This document shows positions 1 to 13,559 of a stretch of DNA of 64,000 nt, piece by piece. The position numbers and the translations under genes were made by a program. Within the stretch, counting starts at the first letter, position 1. Every line of letters starts with the position of its first letter. The notes beneath the pieces are model-generated. The model searched no databases. It saw only the letters and a program-made list of their open reading frames with translations, and was not told where the DNA came from. The stretch is from Talpa occidentalis (taxonomy: Eukaryota; Chordata; Mammalia; Eulipotyphla; Talpidae). The stretch is from positions 73,763,683-73,827,682 of the forward strand of contig NW_023601433.1 of the NCBI RefSeq assembly GCF_014898055.3. The letters run 5' to 3'.

Positions 1-3000
1 CTCAGCTACCAATTATAGCTGCAAATGAGCAATAGTGTGGAATGAGACAGCCTGCTGGCTTTGTTAGTATTCTGTCTCCTTTGGGATCCCATGGGGAAAG
101 GGGAGGCTCTGATGAAGAGAAGCCCTTGGCTCATGGTTTATTGTGCTTGCCACCAGCTGCAGACTTCTCATCTCATTAGTTCTTTTAGAATACTGTGGGT
201 GAAGACAGCTGTAGCCTACTTGAGTCTTCAGCTCCTGGGTATTCTGAAGGCTGAATTTGCTATGCACTTTCTGTAATCCTTGGGAAAAAAATGAAAGCAA
301 ATTCACTATGCCAAGGAAATGTATTTTTAAAATGAGTTTTAAAATCATGTTTAAAGGTAGACAAATCTTATTGCTAAGGTGCATTGTGTTGAAAAATTTT
401 TATGATCAAATTTTAATTATCTGTATAATGCCCAGAGGCCTGGCCAGGATAAGGGCTTAGTAAAACCATCATTATCAAGTTAGGTGTAATGTCCCTAGAC
501 ACTGCTCGTTCCACCAATACTGGTGCTCGAACAACAGAAAAACACAATGGTATCAGCATAAGGTAGATTCGGATTAGGTTAATACAACTCTATTTAATTG
601 AAAACTCCTATTTAAGTGAAAAAAAGGAGGCAAGTCAAAGTTAAGACACCCTTTGGAGAACAAATACAATATAATATGGTAAATAAACGGATTACAGAGT
701 CTCCATGCTGGAGCCACAGAATACATTCATTAAATTCTTATAAATAACTGTTTTCTGTCACTGGAATACAAAAGTTGTACTACCTCTTGGGTGTACATCT
801 GTTACTCACTACAGCTCTCAATAGAAACTCAACAGAAACCAGATTCATTTTGAAGACAAAGAATATCAGCTTCATGAATCTTTTGGCGTCGTGGCTGGTC
901 CCCCAAATGCAAGCACAATATCTGTGCTGAGCCAACTTAAATGTCGTTGAGCTCAGATTTAACTCATGATTATGAATGGGGAAGCGAGTGGAGGGTGGGA
1001 GTGGGGGAGGCTGGTCGAAGTTTCTTGACAGCTTGTGGAAAATTCAAGATGAGCTCCAGACACCAGAAACTGTTTAAAGCAGCATGCAAGGGTCACCACA
1101 GGTGGGGCTAAGTGTAAGCTAAGGAAAGGAGTGCCTAAACTACAAGCACCAGCAACTCCTTAACACCTGCTTAGGAAAGATGAACACCCTCCTCCCACCC
1201 CCCCAAACAATTCTACCAAGTAAATGCAAAAACTTGAGAGATATTAGGATCCTGCAGCCCCGCTGTAAAATGCTTTCCTTTAGCATAAGATGATTAATTA
1301 GGTGTCTATTCAAATAGCTCAAGGATAATCACTAAGTTTACAATGCACAGAGTATTGCTACTCAACTTAGCAAAGCTCATTTCCTCTAATCACAGCCTAA
1401 AAATAAAGGCCAGGATGGGGGAGGGAGGACTGAATTAAGTATAAAGATACATAATATCATTATTAGCAAGGCCCTGTATTGCTCAGTGTTGTGCACTTAG
1501 AAAACAAGAAACCCTGGATCCTAAAGCCATGGACCAGAGTGCCTAACTACAGTTGCCAAAATTCAAGCCAGACTGCAAACGGGAACTCTATTTAAAAAAA
1601 AAAAGTTAAGTTTGCATGAAATTTCGCAGTAGCAAGTTCACAGAGGTATAAAGAGAAATAACATTTACTAACTTGTTTTAAAAACTCATTTTAACAGTTA
1701 TTTTCAAATAAGCAGCTTTCTTTCCTCTTTTTAATTATATCTCCCTAATGACTCCTCACCCTTTCAGGTTCCCACAGAGTACCATTAATATAGTATAAGT
1801 AAATCTCATTAATTCAGGCCCTACCACCTTGGAATTCATAATAATTCGGACAGAGGCTGGACTGAAGTTTATCTTTGCATGATCTATGAAAAAAAGATTT
1901 GCTACACAAATTAATAGAGTAACAAGATCTCAGGAGGGCTGTTTAAACAGTTCAGAAGTGTTTTAGAGCAATTCAGAAGCATTCATTTGCATATAATTAT
2001 TATGCTAATTACAAATCATTCTTATCTATTCATTAAAGCAGATTCCCAAAGGACCACTAATTGTCAATAACTTGTTGGCCTAGTTTCTGTTACTGAATGT
2101 ACCTCAGAGGAACAAAATTGCATTAAAAAATATTCTCTGATTCAGCCCTCTCATTAATCCTTACTGGCTTTCTACCAATGAATCCCAAAACCTGAATTTG
2201 TAAACAACAGCACTGAGACCAGAGAAATTCAGTCATACCTACAACACGCCCAAAGAGAACATTTTTTGTGATCTTTCTAATCTCAGAGACCCTACAGAGA
2301 ACTGGGGTGTACGTGACAGAGTGGGAAGAAGGTGGCCACAGCCCAGGGCACTGCTAGACCACAGTAGAGCGGCTAATGTCTCCCCCCAGTCTTTCTCATC
2401 TCATCATCCAGGCCACAGCCACAGACTGGCAAACACTATCATGTTTATGAAGGCAGACCCCCAAAAGTCTTCAGAAGGTTACAAATAGAGAAGAATATAG
2501 AAACCAGAAATTCAGCTAAAAAAAGAGTTACAACTAAAAGTCTCAAATGACAGACCTCAAATCCTATACACAAAAGGGAAACTAAATATATTCCCCCCCC
2601 CCCAGACAGATATGCAGGTGAGGACATAAGGAACCAGCCTGTGGGAGTTAGGAGGGTGAACTGAGGGTTCCTGATAGCCCAGGGCTGGTGGGCTACACCC
2701 CACCCCTCCTCTTATGTAAGTGGGCTACTAGTGTAGCACAAATATACAATATATTTATTAATATAGCATTGTTACTATGCTCACAGATTTATTATAGCAC
2801 TAAAAAAAGGATGATATTTTAAACTCAGGAAATGAAAGAAAAAGAATTTGTTCATCAATTCTGTTAAAGGTGATTTTTGTTCAACATTATATATTTAAAA
2901 AATGAACTGGCATATGCCTGAAACGTAAGTCGTAAGTTCAGGAAAGTTAAAAGAGAAATGCATTTATTTCCTTAAGTGACAGTAGATCATGCAACTAAAT

Positions 3001-3309
3001 CTCTTAAATGAAAATGTGTATGGGGGGGTGGGGAGGGAAGGGGGTGGAGATGAGGGCAGCATCATAATGAAAATTCAGTGTGAGTCCTTTCCAGTAAAAT
3101 GTCCATGTTGGTTCATGACTTGGCCTTCAGACACAGCTGCGGCCAAATCCTATGACCCCCATTTAACCATCAGCACTAATCTAACACTAAATAGGAAACA
3201 ATTGCTGAAAAAAGGTAAACACTTTTTTTTCTTTAAAATTGAGAGCAAAGTCCAATTAATCAACATTATTCCTCCTATTTTTGAATAACTTACATACGTA
3301 GAGGACCAC
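1..3309. other. PITPNB intron 7, no repeat recognised
   Basis: No exon, RNA gene or clear transposon was seen. There is a C run at about 2,593-2,604 and an octamer-like pair at 1,985-2,012. The rest is unique AT-rich sequence. Confidence 0.6.
3021..3052 (+). other. G-quadruplex-type motif
   Basis: Four runs of at least three G, (G)7-T-(G)4-A-(G)3-AA-(G)5, occur with loops of one or two bases in PITPNB intron 7. They lie on the strand opposite to the transcript. Confidence 0.75.
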
Positions 3310-3435
3310 ATTCATTCTCCCATTTAACCCTCAAAACTTGGAATAAAGGTACCATCACCACAAGGTGTAGGAAGTGAAATCCCTTGCTGAGGTGCTAAGC
3401 AGCTGAGCTGGGACTCAGGTGTGGCTCTCTGGACA
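3310..3435 (-). repeat. MIR SINE fragment
   Basis: CCCATTTAACCCTCA, GCAGCTGAGCTGGGACTCAG is the reverse-complement MIR core. It is ancient and decayed. Confidence 0.6.
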
Positions 3436-3767
3436 CCTAGGCTAACCAAGATACTTCACTGAAAAACTATTAGAAGATTTACACTTGAGCATTTGATGAG
3501 ACTCTAGTACCTGAAAGGATATTTGCTCCCTTCCCAGCCTTGAGAACCTTAAGGTTTCCATTATTGAAAAGGGACTTTTATAATGAGTACATTTAAAGTT
3601 TCAATTTGAAGTTGTTTCATTTCCTTAAAAATCTGCCATTAGCTGCTCAAAAAACATTTTCTAACTCCTACCAGAGAAATTTCTTCTCACCCAGAAACTG
3701 GAGTTTCTACTTCACACCCCACCAACACCACCACTCTCCCTTTCTTTCTTTTAAAACATGGAAGAGA

Positions 3768-4028
3768 AGGTCTTCCTGGTGGTGCAAGGGGTTAAGTCTA
3801 GGCCCTATCAAGCTATCACCAGCCACTGCCTGCAGGAGTTCAATCCCTGGCCGGGGAGCTAACCCACATGGTGCAGCAGACTTCTGCTGTCTTGCCCCCT
3901 GCTCTCCTCAGCAGTGTATTTCAGTAGATCTACCTGTTCTGTTCCCCAGTCTGTCTCTGGTGAATCCTCTCACCCCCTGTACCTCTGGCCTAGACCCCAG
4001 TTCTTATATGCATAAACAAAAAAAAAAG
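3768..4028 (+). mobile_element. Rhin-1-like tRNA SINE, subfamily B
   Basis: The head is a degraded GGTCTTCCTGGTGGTGCAAG with GGTTAAG A-box remnants. The body has GTGTATTTCAGTAGATC and CTGTCTCTGGTGAATCC, and the end is TTATATGCATAAACAAAAAA. The divergence from the other copies suggests an older insertion. A 155-codon reading frame across it is not a gene. Confidence 0.85.
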
Positions 4029-6754
4029 GAAAAGATTGGAAATAAACACAAAGTTAATAATGGGTTCCAGTGAAAAAGTATTTTGTGCAAAATATACTTG
4101 GACATGCAGATTTGTAAGAGAAATTTAAAAATCTGCTGAGATTTAAGCAAGCAAGAAATAAGCAATATGTTGTTTTCCCACAAGAGGGCACTACCATCCA
4201 ACTATGCCTTGAACTATATGGGACATTCTCTAAATTCACTACTAGATGCAAATCTTTAAGTGTTCTGAAAGTACTTGACCATGTAAGGCAGCAAAGTGGG
4301 AAACATTTTTATATTTTTTTAATAGGAACCATACTTACATTTATTTATAATGTCTTTGAGGATGGGGACAAATTTATAACTCACTACAAAAGGAATCTTG
4401 ACAATAGCTTGCTTCACAGCATAGCAAAGGTGAGATTATATGGGGATCTTAAAGGTGGGCATTTCTTGAGAAAAGGTAAAGAAAAAGTCATTGCTACCTC
4501 AAAACCTCTGTTTAATTTGTTTTTCACCTAAGTTCAAAGAGGCAACTTAATTGTAAGTTAGGAGCTGGGTCACAATTCTCACATCTTTATTACTCATAGT
4601 TCAGTTAAGAGTTTTGGGGACTTTCTCACATAACCAGAGGTAAATCAACAAACTTTTAAGACAGAGATGAATGTCTAGCTTCATTTTAATGGTAAAAGGA
4701 AGAGGAACTCTACTAGATCAAGTGTCTGCTCACACCAAAAAGATCACAAAGAATTTGGCAACTACAGGCTCTCCTCAAACTTGCTGGATCTCAGCCACAG
4801 ACTTCTAATAAACAAAAGCTCTTCTCAGGGGCTACAAAACTGGGTAGCCACTGTATTGTTCTGGGAAGCAGAAAGCCCTTCTTAGGAAGTAAGAGGCAAC
4901 AGATGGAGGAAAAGTAACGTCGCAAATGAAATGAAAGCTGTCTGAGAGACTATCAGGAGCAATGCGCAGCGCTGGCCATTTTAGGCTTTCACCTATGGTA
5001 GGCTAATTAGGGAGATGTGTTAGGTTCAGAAACACATCATTTTTGTAGCTCAAAGGTTGACAAATAGTAACAATTTCACATGTTCTCATCTAATTCTTAA
5101 TTGCTTCCAGCTACATTTCAGTTTTAATTAAAAAAACTAGTAAGATTATTTAGAAAGCATATTTTATCACTTTTATTTCTTCAGAATTCTAAATTTTTTT
5201 TCTAAGTGTGATGCAGTAAATGATGTTGCCAAGACTATCTATTCAAATATATATCTGGACACTGTCCCCCAGAATGTATGCTCAAAAGAAAAGATATACC
5301 CAAATCCTTCCTAGACACAAGAAACAAGTACTAAACTACACCTTAGTACACAAGGTATAACCAAAACTTACATGCCTAAATACATTAGTCAAGTTTCATC
5401 AGCTTTTAAAGGATGACACTTATGAAAAGTATCTTTAAAAAAATCAGCAACTTTAAAACATCCATATTCAAAGTTTAAAACAATTAGAAAGTGTCGGATT
5501 TTTCAACATTCAAATGATGGAATGGCACATTCAAAATGAAAACATCTAAATGCATGTAAAGTCAAGTCTTATTTGTTCATTTTCAAAGGCAACCACAATT
5601 TCAGAGAGCAGGTACAGCTTAATGTGCATCTGGTCTGAACTGTAGTGAGCCACTGTTCTGCCTACCAAAACACAGCAAATGGATCATAACCAAAGAACAA
5701 ATAAATGGTCAATGCTGGAAAGAACAAGTTTAAAAAAACCACAAAACTTAAAAACCCAATTCATTTTCACTGACATCACATCTTACAAAGATTATCATAG
5801 GACTTCTAGGCAAGCACTTTATTTTTTGGCAATAAGAACCTGAACGAGTATTTTATGAATACATACTGTAACATTCCTGGTACACTGGAACACTGAGAGC
5901 ACTCAAGTCCTCCACTTTGCTAACAATCTCACACTCCCTTTAACACCAGGTTTACTGAAGCTCACCCTATCCACATCCCACTTGGAAGCAGCTTCTCTCA
6001 GATGCAGACACTATTGGTGAGACTCTTTGTCTTTACTAGGGCAGAGACTCCTTGAGTAAACCAGGACAGCATCAGCTGAGTGGGAGCCCAACAATCCCAC
6101 CATTGTCTTTTGATAATGCAATTAAAATGGCAGCGGCTCTTTATTTTTAGTAAAGCAACAAGCTCCAAACCTCTCAGCTCTAATCAGCCTTTGAACCTCT
6201 ACTGTGGTCATAGCCTGGAGCCTTTTCAGTTGTGAGAAAAAGCCCTTTGGCAGAGGTATCCTACACAAGCAACAGTTGGAAAAAACTCAACTCCAATCCA
6301 TTTAGAAACATTTTAACATTGTTCACTGATTGGGAATCTTGTACTCTCTTCAGACAGATACAATTTTTCCTTTATCTGAGGCTATACTTAACTTACCAAC
6401 ACAGAGCAAATACCAGTTTCCAATAATCGTTAAATAAATAAATGAGAAAATATGAGTGATAGTCTCAAGTGTCTACACCAAAAGACATCTTAGGATCTCC
6501 AATATTTTTATTCTATTGCATAAATGTAAATTTCAAAATATGAGTTCTGTAGTTATGCAGGGGTAATCAAGGAGGCGATCAATGATTAAAAAAAAACAAC
6601 AACAAAAAAACTGGTATTCCAGGGAGACCAGGGAAGATGGACAGTAGAGTAGGTGGTTCCTTGTTTAAGCTACATGAAGAATTATCTTAACATATTGCCA
6701 AGAATGAAACAGCATTTGAGTAAAAGATGCTCCAGAAAGACAAAAATGTATCAG
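4029..6754. other. PITPNB intron 7, nothing recognised
   Basis: This is unique AT-rich sequence. No further PITPNB exon was found here: I looked for the expected KADEDPALFQ and WWGLQ segments on the minus strand. Confidence 0.6.
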
Positions 6755-6870
6755 CAGCTCTATGTTTGAGTCTTGGCTCCCCTTCCACTGGTTATGTGGC
6801 TAGAGAAAACTCACAGCACTTCGCTGGGCTAAAATTCTGTAACAGCAGAAATAAAAGTTGGAATGAGTGT
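6755..6870 (+). repeat. MIR SINE fragment
   Basis: GAGTCTTGGCTCCCCTTCCA, GTTATGTGGC, GCTGGGCTAAAATTCTGTAA follows the MIR core order. Confidence 0.55.
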
Positions 6871-7049
6871 TGCTGAACCATGGCTTTCAAGTGAGATGCC
6901 TTCTGCTTTCAAAATCCTACAAGGGTTCCCGCTCTACAATCCTCATCATTCACAGTATACAGAGCATTTCCCAAATATTGAAGAGCTGGACAGAGCTGCT
7001 GAAGCCCAGATTCTGAAGGGTGAAGGGTCTAAGAATTTGCTTTTCCGTA

Positions 7050-7082
7050 ACTTGAACCCCTTGAAGGAAAAGGGGTTCAAGT
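7050..7082. other. Perfect 13-bp inverted repeat (hairpin)
   Basis: ACTTGAACCCCTT (7,050-7,062) and AAGGGGTTCAAGT (7,070-7,082) are exact reverse complements with a 7-nt loop, GAAGGAA. The site is in PITPNB intron 7 and not inside a recognised transposon. Confidence 0.9.
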
Positions 7083-8969
7083 GATTGATTTGGCTTGAGT
7101 CCTAGCTAAGGTCTTGAGAAGTCAGTTTGGGAGTTAGCCACAATGCTCCCTACAAGGTCTCAGGGGCGCCCAAAGAATCTCTTCTTCAGAATGTTCAGGG
7201 AACTAGACCAATGTACAGATCCAGCTCACAAGTGGGAATCACAGACTGTGTGCTTCTCAGCCACAGTGGAGATATACTCAAAGGAGACCAAATAAGGAGG
7301 ATAAGGCTGAGTGAGTGAACTGAGCAGAAGTGACTCCAGGAACTATGAGGGAGAATAAGTGTTATCAGCAGCTTCATCCTCCCACTTGCAAATGCCTGGG
7401 TCCCCTAGGGATTAAAGGAAAGACTGGTGACTAGTGAGTAGATACACTTTGTTCCTGGAGCTTGCCTGAAAAGGCTGTTCCAAAGTGCTCAGCTGTAAAG
7501 AAGAAGGGCAAAGAATTCAGAGTCCAAAACCCACATCATATGAGGGAAGTCTGGTTATGTGAGGGCTGGCATCAGAGCTGCAGCCTGCAGAGTCTATACT
7601 ATGAGTTAACCTTCCCCATCTCTCCCCAAGAGTGATTTGCAAGTGGGGAAAGGGACAGGAAAAAAAGGATGGAGATTCTGCGTAAATATGAAATTGCAAT
7701 TATACTAATAGGCAGGTATGCATGAGGGTTATGTGACAACTGGGGCAGAGGGGGTTAAAAAGGGCAAAAGGAGAAGTGGCATGAATGAAATCTGTGCTTT
7801 AGTTTAATAACACAAGCTTACTGGGTCACCCATATTAAAAGAGCCCCCCAAGTCTGCCAGGACATCCCCATGAAGGATCCTATCCACCAGAGCATACACC
7901 CTGCACACCCCATCTGTGACTCAGACACAATACGGCAGTACCCTAATTTCCAGGTTGTGCCTCTCCCTTTTAGGAATACCATCTTCAGTGAAATACCACC
8001 ATAGTTATAAAACTGGGAACTTTTGGTTTTGAAGTACCTTATTTGGCAAAAATCTTTCACCACAAATACACTCTGACATGTTGAAACATGAGGGAAATAA
8101 AATTTATACCCTCTTTAAGTTTACTGCATTTTAATATGGAACAGATCTATATTTTAAAACTATAGGTCTCAAACAATTTAATATTTTCATATCATTAACA
8201 TTTGCTTGCTACTGATATCTAGAAAAATTAGACAGATGTTAAACTATTCTTTTTAGACCTAAGGGTTTTAAAATTTTGACTTAAACATTATTCCTACTTT
8301 TAAAAAAAATTTCAAAATTTTAATAAAGTCCCGTAGTATGTATTACAGGGGAAGTATATACTATAGAAGAAGACTGATACAATCCTTTCTGGTTGCCCAT
8401 AAATACCTAAAAATGTGGTTCCAATTTCTTTCTTTTCTTTTTTTAAACTGTGCTCATTTTCTTTCAAATTACTTCCAAAAACGAAGGTTTCTCTGATGTT
8501 AATCGTGTGTACACTTCGGCTTACACTTTAAAGAGTCTTCCTCTCCTGGGAAGTGACTTTTGTATACAAATCATGGAAAGCTACTTAGACAAAGTGCTGG
8601 AGATGATTAAAAGCGGCCAGATTCAAATTTATACCTTAAAAAAAAAGCAAAAGCAGATGTCAACTGACTCATTTGTATATATTCTGGAAATGAGTTGAAG
8701 ATAGGCATGTGGATTTCATCAAGATACTTAAAGAATTCTCAACTTTAGAAATTAAAAACTTTAAAACTTATATTCTGGTGTTTTACACTTTGACTCATAC
8801 TACAATTTAATCTTAACTAAAAACACTTTTTAATCTGATAGAAAGGCTTTGCTCATTTAAAACTCAATTTTTAGAATTAAAGGTACATCATATATACTTT
8901 GTCATCTAGGGTTAATAAAGAAAGAAATAATGTTTTATCTGTTTATTATTTATTTGATAAAATCACTCT
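7083..8969. other. PITPNB intron 7, nothing recognised
   Basis: No exon, RNA gene or confident repeat was seen. Confidence 0.55.
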
Positions 8970-10655
8970 TAAAAACTACAAGACACTGGTAGAAATGTAA
9001 AGAAATTGGACACAAGTAAATGGAAGAATACTCATGTTCACAGGCTGGTAGAAATAATATTGTTAGATGTCATACTACCAAAAGCCATCTATAGATTTAG
9101 TGCAGTCCCTATCAAGATTCCAGTGGTATTTTTTAACAGAAGTAGAAAAACACTCCTAATATTTATACAGAACCACAGCAGACCCTGAGAAGTGAAATAA
9201 ATCCTATGAAAGAACAAAGCAGGTATTGTATATCCCAATTTCAAGCTATACTATAAAGCTACAGTCATCAAACCAGGATGGTACTGGTATAAAAACAGAC
9301 ATATCAATGGAACAGAACTGAGAGCCCAGACATAAACCCCAGTATACAGTCAGCTAGTATTTGACAAGGAAGTCAAGAATACTCAAAGAAAACAGTTTTC
9401 TCCAATAAATGGTGCTGGGACAATTAAATATTCACACGTAAAAGAATGAAATGGAATCACATCTTTTTTTTTTTTTTTTTGCAGAGGCTGCGGGCAGCCT
9501 CGCAACCCAGCGCTCAACCGCTGCGCCACCAGGGGAGGCCCTGGAATCGCATCTTAAACCACTCACAAAAATTAACTTGAAAGAGAGTAAATTAAATTTA
9601 AGACCTGAAAGCATTAAATACCTAGAAAAAAATAAGAAGAATCTTCTTATTCATGGGCTCTGGTTACAACTTCTTGAATAAGACAACTAAAGAATCACCA
9701 ACAAAATAAAAAGTAAACAAACAAAAAACTTTTGCACAGCAAAAGAAACCATCAACAAAATGAAAAGACAACCGACAGAATGGGAAAAAAAATTGCAAAC
9801 CATTTATCTGATATAAAGGGTTAATATCCAAAATAAAGAATTTAGAAGTTCAAAAGTGAAAATACCTACATAACCCAATTGAAAAATAGGCAAAGGACCT
9901 AAATAGACACTTTTCTAAAGAAAGTACAAGAAATGTCAACAAGCACATGAAAAGATGTTCAACATCATTAGTCACTGAGAAATGCAAATTAAAACCACAG
10001 TGAGTTGTTACCTCAAGCCTATTAGAATGTCTGTTATTAAAAGGTAAGAAATAACAAATGCTGGCTTGGATGTAGAGGAAACAGAACCTTTGCATATCAT
10101 TTTTGGGACTACAAATTGGTACAGTCACTATGGAAGATTAATAGAACTACCAGCTATCCACTTTTGGGAAAACACTTATCGCAAGAAAAATATCTGCACC
10201 CCCATGTTCATAGTACCTTTATTTACGACTGTCCAAATACGGATATAACCTAAGTGATCATCAATGGCTGAATGGATAAAGAAGTTGTGGTATAAACACA
10301 CAAACGATGGAATATTATCCAGGCTTTTTTAAAAAAGGGAATCCTACCATTTGCAACTACATGGACAGATCTTGAAGTCATTATGCCAAGTGTAACAAGT
10401 CATATAGAGAAAGACAAATACTACATGATCTGACACTTATATGTGGAATCTAAAAAACAAAACAAACACCCTCCACAACACCCCTGACTTACAGAAAAAG
10501 AGATCAGACTTGTGATTACCAGAGGTGGAGGATGGGAATAAAGGAAACTGGAGAAAGGTGCTAAAAAAGGTACAGTCTTACAGTTACAAGGTAGCTAAAT
10601 ACTAGAGATGTAATGTACACCATGAAGATGACAGCTAACAACGCTGGTGATAATA
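8970..10655 (+). mobile_element. L1 3' part: end of ORF2 and 3' UTR, broken
   Basis: The stretch reads through the L1 ORF2 C-terminal half in the plus direction. Recognisable words are TAGATTTAGTGCAGTCCCTA, TCAAACCAGGATGGTACTGG, the AATCACCAACAAAATAAAAA region, GTCACTATGGAAGA and GAATGGATAAAGAAG. It ends in an AATAAAAAAAAG tail. Many stops and indels make it dead. A head-only SINE sits at 9,464-9,541. Confidence 0.88.
9464..9541 (-). mobile_element. Head-only SINE: tRNA-like head joined directly to poly(A)
   Basis: On the minus strand the element runs from GGGCCTCCCCTGGTGGCGCA to the CAGCCTCTGC region and then straight into about 17 A residues. The B box and the whole tRNA-unrelated body are missing. 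It is flanked by TGGAATCACATCTT and TGGAATCGCATCTT, an imperfect target-site duplication, inside an older L1. Confidence 0.85.
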
Positions 10656-12299
10656 AAAAAAAGTTTTCTCTTTATTCCTTCAAACCTTTTTTGAAAAGCT
10701 CATTCCATGTCAGGCACAGAACAGCTTGCTAGGTCTTAAAAACAAAAATAATGAGTAGAGCACAGTCTAGTTCCCTATAGGCTATCCAGTTTACTGAAGA
10801 AAGCTTTTAATGAGTGATACCTGGGCTAAATTTGAAATAGGAGAGGGGACAGGTGGGTGTGGGGGAAGAGGTGGAATGTTCTGCTGGAACATCGTATACT
10901 CAGAGGCTGCTGGAATGCCAGCAGAAGGAGCCTTCCTTCTTCAAGGACATAACACCTTAGCATTTCACTAGAATGCCTCTTTTCCCTGCAACAGGAAATC
11001 TGTTTTGCATGGTAGACAAAAGAAACTGGGTAGGGACATTTAAGAAGAAATTCCAGACTGCAACTTGTTTCATTAAGCAATGATGTATCTAACAGAAAAT
11101 CACAGAGAACAGTATCTATAGTAACAGTCCTAGACAGATTTCCAGTGGATCACTCTGACATATTTTTACAATAAATCCTTGGTCCTAGAGTTATTGTGAC
11201 AAATGTCAGTCTTTGATTACGTAAATATGTCAAAGTAGTTACCCAAGTATTCAGTTACAAAGTAGGTCTAATCACATAGTGGCATATGAGGCATCTGACA
11301 CCAGAAACCCAATGTAGAGTTAAATCCTAAGAATAATTAAGACACTTTGAATTAAAGTGTTTGGGACTGTTTTAAATCTATCTGTAGTGACAGAAGCCCT
11401 CCACCAGGTGGAGTTAAATGATTTGTTTCACCTTTAGATTCTCCGTTTCTTAAACTTGCCAATTATTTCACATTTGTCCTAATTTTGCAGAAGACCTGGT
11501 TACCTCTCAAAAATACTAATGTAACTGTTTTTATTTCTTTTAAAGTAATTAACATACAGGAAAGAAATACAACCACTTAAGAAGCTTTAAAAAATTTGTC
11601 TCACTCAAGAAAAAACAAAGTTCATTAGAAACAAGATGAGTATCAATGAATTAGGCTGAGATTAAAACACCTGTTAAGGTGCCACGTCTGAAATTGGAGA
11701 CTTCACGAAAGTCTCCCTAATGAAACTGCCTTGTTGGCCCATTCACAATTACCAAGCTCCCAAATCTAGTATCACTCTAATCTTTGAAGAGCAAGTTTTA
11801 GGTATTAAAACTGACTTTTGATATGACAGACACCCTACGATAAATCCCCCCACCAGATGAGTCAGTTTTATATACTCTCCACCACTGAGTAAAGGTGGAA
11901 CATGTGACCTGTGTCTATCCAACAGACTATGGAAAAATGGCACGTGGTCATTCCATTGACTAGGTTACATTACATGGACACCGAATTTGTGATTTGTCAT
12001 GCAGCAACGGAAAACTGTTAACAATGAGAAAAGGACCTCCCCCAGTCCACTGTACACATCCCAGCCAGAGCTTGACTCTTCCACAGCATCAAACTCTCCA
12101 GCCACCCAGTTCCTTGTTCTAGAAGAAACTGCTCAGTGGTCCCCCTAATCTGAGGATGCCCACATACACACTATGATTTCCACCCCCATACACACCTATG
12201 ACAAAGTTAACTTATACATTAGGTATAAGAAATTAACAACAGCTAATAAAAACAATAATTATAACTATATTTTAATAAAAGTTGCTGTGGTGTCTTTCA
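10656..12299. other. PITPNB intron 7, nothing firmly recognised
   Basis: A weak ancient-repeat pattern (CATGTCAGGCACAGAACAGC) occurs at about 10,700-10,800. The rest is unassigned. Confidence 0.5.
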
Positions 12300-12760
12300 A
12301 GTATCTTATTGTACATAATATTTTCAGAGCATGGTTGATAGTGGGTAACTAAACCACAAAAAGTGAAGCCTTGCATAAGAGGGAATTAACTTTATCATTA
12401 GCATCGTATGCATTTTCTGTGACCATAAGCAAACATAAGCAAATAGATGTGTTTTTCTTCCTTTCAAAACACAACAGATGGAAGCATATTACTCATATTC
12501 TTCTTATCAGCACAAATAGGGCTCACTCCCTTTTTATAACTGTACAGAACTTCACGCGGGTGGAACCATAATGCTTTTAATTAGTTCCGCATTGACAGAG
12601 AAACATTTAGATGTCATAGTGTTTCCAATAATAGGTTTAAACTGAGTAGGATCAACTCCTAGAAGTGTCATTCTGCTGGGCCTAAGTGCATGTACAGTTG
12701 GAATTCCGCTTACACAAATTATACCTATTTACACTCCTACAGGCAATGTATGTATCTGTG
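12300..12760 (-). repeat. Ancient L1/HAL1-like fragment
   Basis: GATCAACTCCTAGAAGTGTC, ATTCTGCTGGGCCTAAGTG resembles the reverse complement of an ancient L1 ORF2 end. The limits are uncertain. Confidence 0.4.
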
Positions 12761-13164
12761 TCTTTACTCCTCACCAACCCAGACTCAAGGGTTACTCATC
12801 ATTATCCTCAAGTTGACCAGATTCATTCACCAAGTATTTATGCAGTACCCTGACTGAAAGGGGGATGGTGCCTGAGCACAGAGACACAGCATGAAATGAG
12901 CTGAAAATCAGCAGAGGAGAAGACTGATTTCAACATCAGTGAAATCGCCTGGAAATAAGTGGAATCTGACCGATAGCCTCAAATACACACAGGTTTTTGA
13001 GAGGAAGCTGCCCCAGAGGGAGAAGGTCAGAACAAGCAGTAGGCTGGGGCAGAAAAGCAGAGGACACAGTAAGTGGCAGATCGGTTTAAAAAGAGGAAAT
13101 AGTACTCCAGTGTCAAGTTGAAGAATGACAAAGCAGGGCCTTCGCTCGGAAGGAAACAAGAATC

Positions 13165-13315
13165 AGAGAAAGAACACTAGCTGCAAAGTTAGAATCTCTA
13201 CTATTACATTGGCTGAACGGTCTTGAGAAAAACTAGTTCTCTGGGCTTAGTCATCACTTGTAAAACAGGGAGGCTGGCCCAGAAACCAGACCTTCTGCAG
13301 CTCTGAAACAATGTG
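13165..13315 (+). repeat. MIR SINE fragment
   Basis: CTGCAAAGTTAGAATCTCTA, GGTCTTGAGAAAAACTAG, GTAAAACAGGGAGGCTGGCC is a decayed MIR. Confidence 0.5.
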
Positions 13316-13559
13316 TTCAAAGTAAATCTTATGGTGAAGACCCTCAGATAAGCAGAAATGTGCTGGGCGAGGGGGACAAAAGCAACTCATCAGTCCCATT
13401 TTCTAGTCATTCCATCCTGACAACTATCTTGATTGAGCTCCAAGAAACTCTTCAGATTATGCAAAAACAGTTTAAAAGCAGTAAGAATGGATAGCAAAGG
13501 TTCCCTTCAACTTTAAAAAGTATTCCAACTTTTCCCTCAGCGTTGGACCTTTATTTTAC

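Noticed and set aside
3606..4073. 155-codon open frame on the plus strand
   Set aside because: Nearly all of it runs across a SINE copy; there is no protein similarity.
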